DNA of 64,000 bases from Hahella sp. HN01 (GTDB lineage Bacteria > Pseudomonadota > Gammaproteobacteria > Pseudomonadales > Oleiphilaceae): NCBI RefSeq assembly GCF_018986435.1, contig NZ_JAHMIN010000017.1:10191-74190 (forward strand), given 5' to 3'. The stretch's first letter is position 1, and every line of letters starts with the position of its first letter. The position numbers and the translations under genes are program-made. This document shows positions 61,892 to 64,000 of this stretch, one piece after another. Below the pieces are notes generated by a model that ran no database searches, was not told where the DNA came from, and worked only from the letters and a program-made list of their open reading frames with translations.

Positions 61892-64000
61892 CTAGAAGGC
61901 CTGGGTGTACTTGAAGTAGGAGACCCGTCCCTGAATGCTGTACAGCTCTTCCGAGTACGTAACGCCGTCCGCACGGAACGAAGGCTCTTCGTCGAAGAGG
62001 TTGCGTACGCCCAGAGCGATGGTGGCGTCCCAGGGCGTGTTGTAGCTGTAGTGAACGTTCCACACGGTGTTGGAGTCGACGTGCCCGTCGCGCTCATTTA
62101 TAGCGGAATCCGACTGCGGCCCGATGACTTCGGCGTTCAGATAAACATCATGAGCGTCGTTAGGCGTGGTGTAGCCAACGCCCGTGTTGAAGCGGAAGCT
62201 GGGATATTCCCAACGGCCCACGTAGTCATTCACGGGTCCGCCGGGGAACTCGTCTTTCTCGAAGCTCAGGATATAGGTGCCGGAGAAGTCGTAACGCAGC
62301 GCGCCGAAACCATAGTCTTCACCCCAGTTGAACTTGACGTCGAGACCTTCGGTTTTGTTCACGCCAAAGTTAACCATAGGCGCGACGGCGGACAGGATGC
62401 GTCCGGAATCGGAGCGGGTGATGTAGGGGGAGGATTCGCCAGTGGCGACTTCCTGGTTGATGGAGTTTTGCAGCTCCAGCAACTGGATGACGTTTTCGAT
62501 CTCGATGGAGTAGTAATCCACGGAAACGTCCATGGAGTCAGTGATGTTCCACACGGCTCCTGCGGTGAAGGAGGTGGACTCCTCCGCCTTCAGATCTTCG
62601 TTGGAGGAACGGGTTACGTTGTACTGGCGCTCATCGCAATCGCCGCCGCAAGTGACGTAGTCGACCGCGTAATCGGCAGAGAAAGAATCCGCCGCGTACA
62701 GATCGCTCAAGGTCGGCGCCCGGAAGCCAGTGCCGTAGGTAGCACGCAGCGTCAGGTTGTCCAGCGGCTGATAACGGACCGTGGCTTTACCAGTGGAGGC
62801 GGAGCCGAAGTCACTGTAACGGTCATAACGTCCGGCCAGGTTCAGTTCCACCTGATCGGTGATCGGCGCTACGGTTTCGATGTAGAACGCGCGCATGTTT
62901 CTTTCCCCGGCGGAAGAGTTGCCGGAGCTGCCCAGCACGTTGCCGGCTTCCGACTGGTCATCCACTTTGGAGGAGAAATCCCAGCTCGCGTATTCCGTAC
63001 CCAGGGCCCAGGAAACCGATCTGCCGTCGATTTCGCCAAGGTCAAAAGACACACCGGCGGTCGCCTGCTCAAACGTCATCTGATCTTGCGAGAACGGCGA
63101 GTATTTCAGGCTCTGGATGCTTTCCGCGTCAAACTCGCCGCCGGTGAACTTACCGGAATCCAGCAAGGGCTGAATCAGAGGCTTGAGCACGTAGCCGGTG
63201 GATGTCTTGGTGTTGTTGGCGTAGTTGTGGTGATAGTTGGCGTTCCAGCTCAGATCGCCCACCAATTGTGTCTCCACTTCGCCTTCCAGACCGAAAACCA
63301 GGTCCAACTGCGTGTCGGAGACTTTATCGTCACGAGGTCCGATGGGTGAGAAGCGGTATAACACAACGGCAGGATCGTCATCGCCGTTCACCACGCCATC
63401 GCCGTTAGTGTCCGGGTCCAGCCCGTTTTCCGCAAAGAACGCAGCGCCGCCGGAGGTGTTCTGGTCGATCTCAAACTGGTCCGCAACCGGCGCGAAGCGG
63501 CTGAAGCTTTTGTTCTGGTTGAAAATAACCCGCGCCACAAAGTCCAGATTATCCTTCAGCTCCTGACGTCCCGTCAGCATCACCGAGTCACGGCTCAAGG
63601 AGGCGGTTTTAGCCGCTTCTCCAGTGTAGTCGTAGGCGCAGACCAACTGACTGGGATCGGTTTTGCTATCCCGATACGGACCATGGAAAGGGCCTTTACA
63701 GTTACCGTCTCCATCCAGAGAGCCGGCCAACGGCTTGATGGCGTAGCCGTTGGCGGGGTCGAGTACGTTGCGTCCGTAGTAGCTTTGTCCGCTGGTGTCG
63801 GAGAAGAATTCAGAGCCAAAGCCGGTCGCTTTCAGGTACTCACGATCACGTAGATTAACGATGCCTTTGGAGTCATGCTCGTAGGAGAACAGCAGGTTGC
63901 CTTTCTCTGTCGTCGTTCCCAGCGCCAGGTTATAGGATTCTTCTTCCCCACCCTCATGTTTCGGCAGGCCTTTGCCATAAGAGATGATGCCGCCGTCCAG
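61892..64000 (-). CDS. TonB-dependent outer-membrane receptor, N-terminus outside window
   Basis: 702 residues visible and open at the right edge; the signal peptide, TonB box and part of the plug are missing. The visible part is a beta-barrel with alternating hydrophobic strands, long acidic loops, and typical phrases such as DNLTLRATYGTGFRAPTLSDLY near the last third. It ends in YFKYTQAF, the terminal Phe needed for outer-membrane assembly. The first visible text, LDGGIISYGKGLPKHEGGEE, is the end of the plug. The receptor leads a DUF3450-TtpC-ExbB-ExbD-TonB operon on the same strand. Substrate unknown; context suggests peptides. Confidence 0.92.
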   Translation of the reverse strand: MDGGIISYGKGLPKHEGGEEESYNLALGTTTEKGNLLFSYEHDSKGIVNLRDREYLKATGFGSEFFSDTSGQSYYGRNVLDPANGYAIKPLAGSLDGDGNCKGPFHGPYRDSKTDPSQLVCAYDYTGEAAKTASLSRDSVMLTGRQELKDNLDFVARVIFNQNKSFSRFAPVADQFEIDQNTSGGAAFFAENGLDPDTNGDGVVNGDDDPAVVLYRFSPIGPRDDKVSDTQLDLVFGLEGEVETQLVGDLSWNANYHHNYANNTKTSTGYVLKPLIQPLLDSGKFTGGEFDAESIQSLKYSPFSQDQMTFEQATAGVSFDLGEIDGRSVSWALGTEYASWDFSSKVDDQSEAGNVLGSSGNSSAGERNMRAFYIETVAPITDQVELNLAGRYDRYSDFGSASTGKATVRYQPLDNLTLRATYGTGFRAPTLSDLYAADSFSADYAVDYVTCGGDCDERQYNVTRSSNEDLKAEESTSFTAGAVWNITDSMDVSVDYYSIEIENVIQLLELQNSINQEVATGESSPYITRSDSGRILSAVAPMVNFGVNKTEGLDVKFNWGEDYGFGALRYDFSGTYILSFEKDEFPGGPVNDYVGRWEYPSFRFNTGVGYTTPNDAHDVYLNAEVIGPQSDSAINERDGHVDSNTVWNVHYSYNTPWDATIALGVRNLFDEEPSFRADGVTYSEELYSIQGRVSYFKYTQAF

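Overview
This window looks like chromosome from a marine or saline-habitat gammaproteobacterium, probably Oceanospirillales and possibly Hahella. That is inferred from GC content in the mid 50s, gammaproteobacterial gene types (metE/metR, cydABX-ybgE, a TtpC-type TonB system), two secreted chitinases and many secreted proteins. I could not test it by search. I see no phage, insertion sequence, CRISPR array, rRNA or tRNA.

Layout. 1-5.0 kb: the end of an Old Yellow Enzyme gene, a secreted protein of unknown role, a DsbA-like/metallo-beta-lactamase-like gene pair and a CPA1 antiporter. 5.0-8.4 kb: divergent metR and metE. 8.4-12.6 kb: a secreted esterase, a periplasmic solute-binding protein, a hotdog thioesterase and a LacI-type regulator. 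12.7-26.6 kb: a myo-inositol catabolic island. It has a periplasmic-binding-protein ABC transporter on the minus strand (ibpA-iatA-iatP), then iolI-iolH-iolG and iolC/DUF2090-iolD-iolE-iolA on the plus strand. iolB is absent. Four copies of a TGGAA-N6-TTCCA palindrome lie in its two control regions. 26.8-34.0 kb: small membrane proteins, an AllE-like bicupin, a MdaB-like quinone reductase with its LysR regulator, an orphan secreted protein and a lone receiver-domain protein.

34.0-39.5 kb: a cytochrome bd operon of six genes (a degenerate ETHE1-like protein, cydP, cydA, cydB, cydX, ybgE). A near-consensus sigma-54 promoter precedes it, and a divergent sigma-54 activator gene with a palindromic site lies next to that. 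39.5-47.4 kb: a SUFU-domain protein, a GH18 and a GH19 chitinase in tandem, and a NIT-domain chemoreceptor.

47.5-64.0 kb: a long minus-strand run. In transcription order it encodes a TonB-dependent receptor, DUF3450, a TtpC-like protein, ExbB, ExbD, TonB, a TPR protein, a DUF885 metallopeptidase, OppA, OppB, OppC, OppD, OppF and an AraC-type regulator. Read together it looks like a complete path for bringing peptides through the outer membrane, trimming them in the periplasm and importing them to the cytoplasm.

The most notable observations are the sigma-54-driven cyd operon headed by a metal-site-less persulfide-dioxygenase-like protein, the continuous peptide-uptake run, the inositol operator set, and several unexplained repeats: a 23-bp interspersed element, an 8-bp tandem repeat before iolG, and phased TGGTAT repeats before the chitinases.
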